The notes under the pieces are model-generated. The model saw nothing but the letters and a program-made list of their open reading frames with translations, ran no database searches and was not told the origin of the DNA. Below are positions 61,417-64,000 of a stretch of DNA of 64,000 nt, piece after piece. Position 1 is the first letter of the stretch. Each line of letters starts with the position of its first letter. A program made the position numbers and the translations under genes. Source of the stretch: Haematococcus lacustris. Taxonomy: Eukaryota > Chlorophyta > Chlorophyceae > Chlamydomonadales > Haematococcaceae. The stretch spans positions 5,256,847 through 5,320,846 of the forward strand of contig JASKMD010000016.1 in the NCBI GenBank assembly GCA_030144725.1. The letters are read 5' to 3'.

Positions 61417-63098
61417 GTCACCCCCGCCATTGGCCCCGCAATTCACTTTTTGGCACCGTCTTTGATCCGCTGCATGTAATTCTTCCACCGTTGGGCTCTA
61501 CATCTCACAACGGTGTCGCTAGCAGGTTAGGCCCTCTTATGTCGATTGTACTGCATTGTCTCAACGACTTGATTAGCTTCGCAATGTAATTCTCCATCTG
61601 TTTATATGCGTGTCGCAACAGGAGAGATGAATTGGTGGCCGGAGGCATTTCCGTGACGAGCAGCCTATGCTGCCGTCGGACTTGTAACTCGCGATTACAT
61701 CCCAGGTAAGCACGGGGTGCTGTTTGTTAGTGCGTATTGCATACAATGTCAACCCATGCAACCAAATCTGCTGACCTCCACAGGTGCTTGGCTGTTTTGA
61801 GGATCAGCCCCAAACTTACATCAGCCCAAAGCTCTTCCAATCAGGAGTGCAGCTAGGAAAGTAGCCCTTGAAAACAGCGCCTTGGAGGTGAGTAAACTTG
61901 TAATACACGTCACCTTGTTTAGGCCAGTTTGATGTTCACCCGCACACTTCCGTAACACATGACAGGCATGAATAGCTTGAGGTAGCACACAACAGTCACC
62001 TGCCCGACTTTCATCTCTTATTATTTCTTATGAACGACGCTACGCCTCAATATGTTGAGCAAACATGTGTTTATGTGTTTCTATGCGCAGGATGCCGGCG
62101 ACATACTACCACCCTTATCTCAACAGTCCAACAGCCAGGGATGAGCCCGATGCTAGACTGTGTGCTGTTTGTGGACTCACGTGTGCAGCCATCACCAGCC
62201 AGAGCAGCCACAGTTTGACTATGAGGCAGAGCTTGCCTTGGTAGCCCAATTCCAAGAGCAGTTCCATGAGCTGGATCAGGCATTGACTGCCTTGCAACCA
62301 CTTCCAGGCCTACCTGCACAGCCTACCAGAACCAGAACTGCACAGCCTACCAGAACATGAGCAACCCCCCTCAGCCGTGTGGTGCACAATGCCGTGGTTC
62401 GATGCCTCTTGAGCCAATGCCCATGTTGCTAGACAAGGAAGCTGCTAGGCAAGCTGCTTTGAATGCAGAGTGTATTAAGCTCATGCTCTTGGACACCCCT
62501 GATATGCCTCAATTTGATACACTGAACAAGGACCTATTGAAAGCATGGTGCAAGCACAAGAACATCAGAGGGGTTTCAAGTAAATCAAAGAATGAGTTGC
62601 GTGACATGTGCCTGCTGAAGTTGAGGAAGAAGGTTGAGGCACCACGGCACATGTAACACTGAAAGCCAGAGCCATCCCCAGCCATCCCGACAACATATTG
62701 CCAAGTGATGATGTAGCGCTGTCATGGTGCAGCTTGTATTTGCATAGAGTCATGCCGCAACGTCAGTGAGGTAAGGGGTGCCAGCTGGCTGACTTGTGCG
62801 CATATATGCGAATTATATGCGCCATGCACTGACATGCAAGCAGGCGTACTGCACTTGTGCCGTTGGCTTACGGCGTGCGTAGAAAGATTGCCAGCATCGT
62901 CTTATGATGTGCGTGAGTCTTTTAGGAGCGGAAAACACAGGTCAGGTTTGGGCGGGCGCCGATCTGAGCTAGTGTTTTGCGGCTGCTGGGTGCCGCACAC
63001 GCCTGTTACACCCGACTGCGTCAAAACTTTGTCGCGAGCTACACGGAGATTCGCGCCCCAGACCGTCTCACATTTGCGGGGCCAATGGCGGGGGTGAC
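61417..63098. mobile_element. Transposon V: 1682-bp TIR element related to U
   Basis: 25-bp perfect inverted ends starting GTCACCCCCGCCATTGG. Target duplication CTGCAG at 61411-61416 and 63099-63104. The end sequence resembles that of U (GTCACCCCGGCCGTTGG). It inserted 12 bp from the equivalent U site in the same part of pol. It contains a small ORF but no recognised transposase. Confidence 0.9.
62357..62656 (+). CDS. Small ORF in V with SAP-like motif
   Basis: 99 codons from an ATG that overlaps the stop of an upstream frame as ATGA. The upstream frame (about 62205-62360; FDYEAELALVAQFQEQF) is also protein-like. The C-terminus reads LNKDLLKAWCKHKNIRG then SKNELRDMCLLKLRKK, resembling a SAP DNA-binding helix pair. 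It may be a remnant of a V-encoded protein with introns or frameshifts. Function not recognised beyond possible DNA binding. Confidence 0.4.
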   Translation: MSNPPQPCGAQCRGSMPLEPMPMLLDKEAARQAALNAECIKLMLLDTPDMPQFDTLNKDLLKAWCKHKNIRGVSSKSKNELRDMCLLKLRKKVEAPRHM

Positions 63099-63104
63099 CT
63101 GCAG

Positions 63105-64000
63105 CTCATGCGAGAGCACAAGCTTTACGCAAAAATGTCGAAGTGCGAGTTCAATCAGCCTAAGCTAGTGTTCCTGGGGCACATCGTGGGCGGCGATGGT
63201 ATTGCCGTTGACCCTGCGAAGGTACAGGTGGTGAAGGACTGGCCGGCGCCACGCAGTGTGAAAGATTTGCAGGCGTTCTTGGGCTTGGCAAACTACTTCA
63301 GGAGGTTCATTCCCAATTTCAGCGCAATCGCCGCACCACTCACAAATTTGACGAGCAAGGAGGCCGCAGCAAAGTATAACTGGGCAGTGTTCGCTGGGGC
63401 TGAACTGGCCGCTTTCAATGCTTTGAAGGAAGCTCTATGCTCCGCACCTGTATTGGCCCTGCCTGATTTTACAAAAGCCTTTGTGGTGTGCACTGATGCA
63501 TCCCTACTGGGCACGGGCGGTGTGTTGATGCAAGAAGGCAGGCCCATAGCCTACACCAGCAAGAAGCTGTCACCTGCAGAGACCCGGTATACCACAGGAG
63601 AGCAGGAGCTGCTGGCCATTGTTCGGGCAGTGAGAGAGTGGCGGTGCTATTTAGATGGAGCAGTTGATGTTACAATTGAGACAGATCACAACCCTCTCAT
63701 CTACCTGCAAACACAAACAACGCTGTCTAGAAGGCAGACGCGGTGGATGGAGGAATTGTCACGTTACAAGTATGAAATCAAGTACAAACCTGGAGTGCAC
63801 AACGTGGCTGACCCTATCAGCCGCAACCCGGCTCTGGCCCATCAAGATACACCTGCTGGCTGTGACAACATATCTGTGGCTGTGGCAGTCTTGTCTCCAT
63901 GGGCTGATGGCCTCATCACGGTCATGACAACAAGAAGCCAGGCCGCCCGGCTCCATGAGAATGCTGAGATGGAGCGGGTGATTGCCCGAGAGGCTGCGTA
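63105..64000 (+). pseudogene. pol: Family C unit 3 pol, 3' part, running off the window
   Basis: Resumes exactly after V and one CTGCAG: LMREHKLYAKMSKCEF, FLGHIVGGDGIAVDP, RNase H CTDASLLGTGGVL, GEQELLAIV, TDHNPL, then the linker. It is open to base 64000. Confidence 0.92.

Larger units (their letters stand above)
46817..64000 (+). mobile_element. Tandem array of Ty3/gypsy family C sharing LTRs (three units, open at right edge)
   Basis: LTRs at 46817, 51945 and 58041. Units 2 and 3 repeat with a period of 6096 bp and are almost base-identical; unit 1 is 968 bp shorter through a gag deletion. Each junction has one LTR, not two. Pol of each unit lacks the chromodomain and runs into the next LTR. 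No polypurine tract precedes the LTRs. Array expansion by recombination fits better than repeated insertion. Confidence 0.92.

Noticed and set aside
46817..64000. Three independent C insertions next to each other
   Set aside because: Each junction has one shared LTR and no target duplications, and the units are near-identical over 6096 bp including the same truncated 3' end.
1..64000. Prokaryotic features (operons, Shine-Dalgarno sites, insertion sequences)
   Set aside because: Chromodomain retroelements, PHD and BED fingers, hAT and CACTA-like transposons and a splice-acceptor context are eukaryotic.

Overview
The window is a eukaryotic transposable-element graveyard. I find no confident host gene, no rRNA gene and no complete tRNA gene. 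Chromodomain Ty3/gypsy retrotransposons, CACTA-like and hAT elements with very long terminal arrays, and a moderately GC-rich composition fit a chlorophyte green alga. That assignment rests on recollection of such genomes, not on a diagnostic gene.

Layout. (1) 1-11546 is Ty3 element A on the minus strand, running off the left edge. Its pol is open to base 1, its gag is split, and its 5' LTR is at 11165-11546. A complete, young Ty3 element B (3903-10295, minus; 236-bp LTRs; 5-bp target duplication GTGGT) sits inside A's gag. (2) 11683-46395 is one old Ty3 element, E, on the plus strand. It is cut into pieces by five DNA transposons, each with a recognisable target duplication: P (12895-19666), hAT1 (20022-20710), U (21121-34719), R (35331-39113) and S (40775-45971). 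P carries a LINE-like insertion L (13374-16971), which carries a palindromic MITE M (15576-15814). U carries a complete Ty3 element D (22282-33868; 300-bp LTRs; target duplication ATAGG), which carries Q (27533-33154). R carries hAT2 (37080-38734). (3) 46817-64000 is a tandem array of nearly identical copies of Ty3 family C sharing single LTRs (LTR-body-LTR-body-LTR-body), with a 6096-bp period. The first unit has a gag deletion. The third is interrupted by transposon V (61417-63098), a relative of U, and runs off the right edge.

How the parts work. Each Ty3 element encodes Gag with a CCHC knuckle, then protease, reverse transcriptase, RNase H and integrase. B, D and E also have a C-terminal chromodomain. 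Element A joins gag to pol by a canonical -1 frameshift heptamer. B, C and D instead have pol in the same frame as gag behind a single stop codon, which suggests readthrough. LTRs of B, C, D and E, but not A, carry a tRNA T-arm-like hairpin with a B-box consensus. P, Q and M share CACTC-type termini and 2-bp target duplications. Their subterminal sequence is a tandem array whose repeat unit differs completely between P (12-bp GCAGGGACGAGC type) and Q (10-bp GTTCAGCAAT type).

All coordinates, motifs and duplications were read by eye from the sequence. No database comparison was made.
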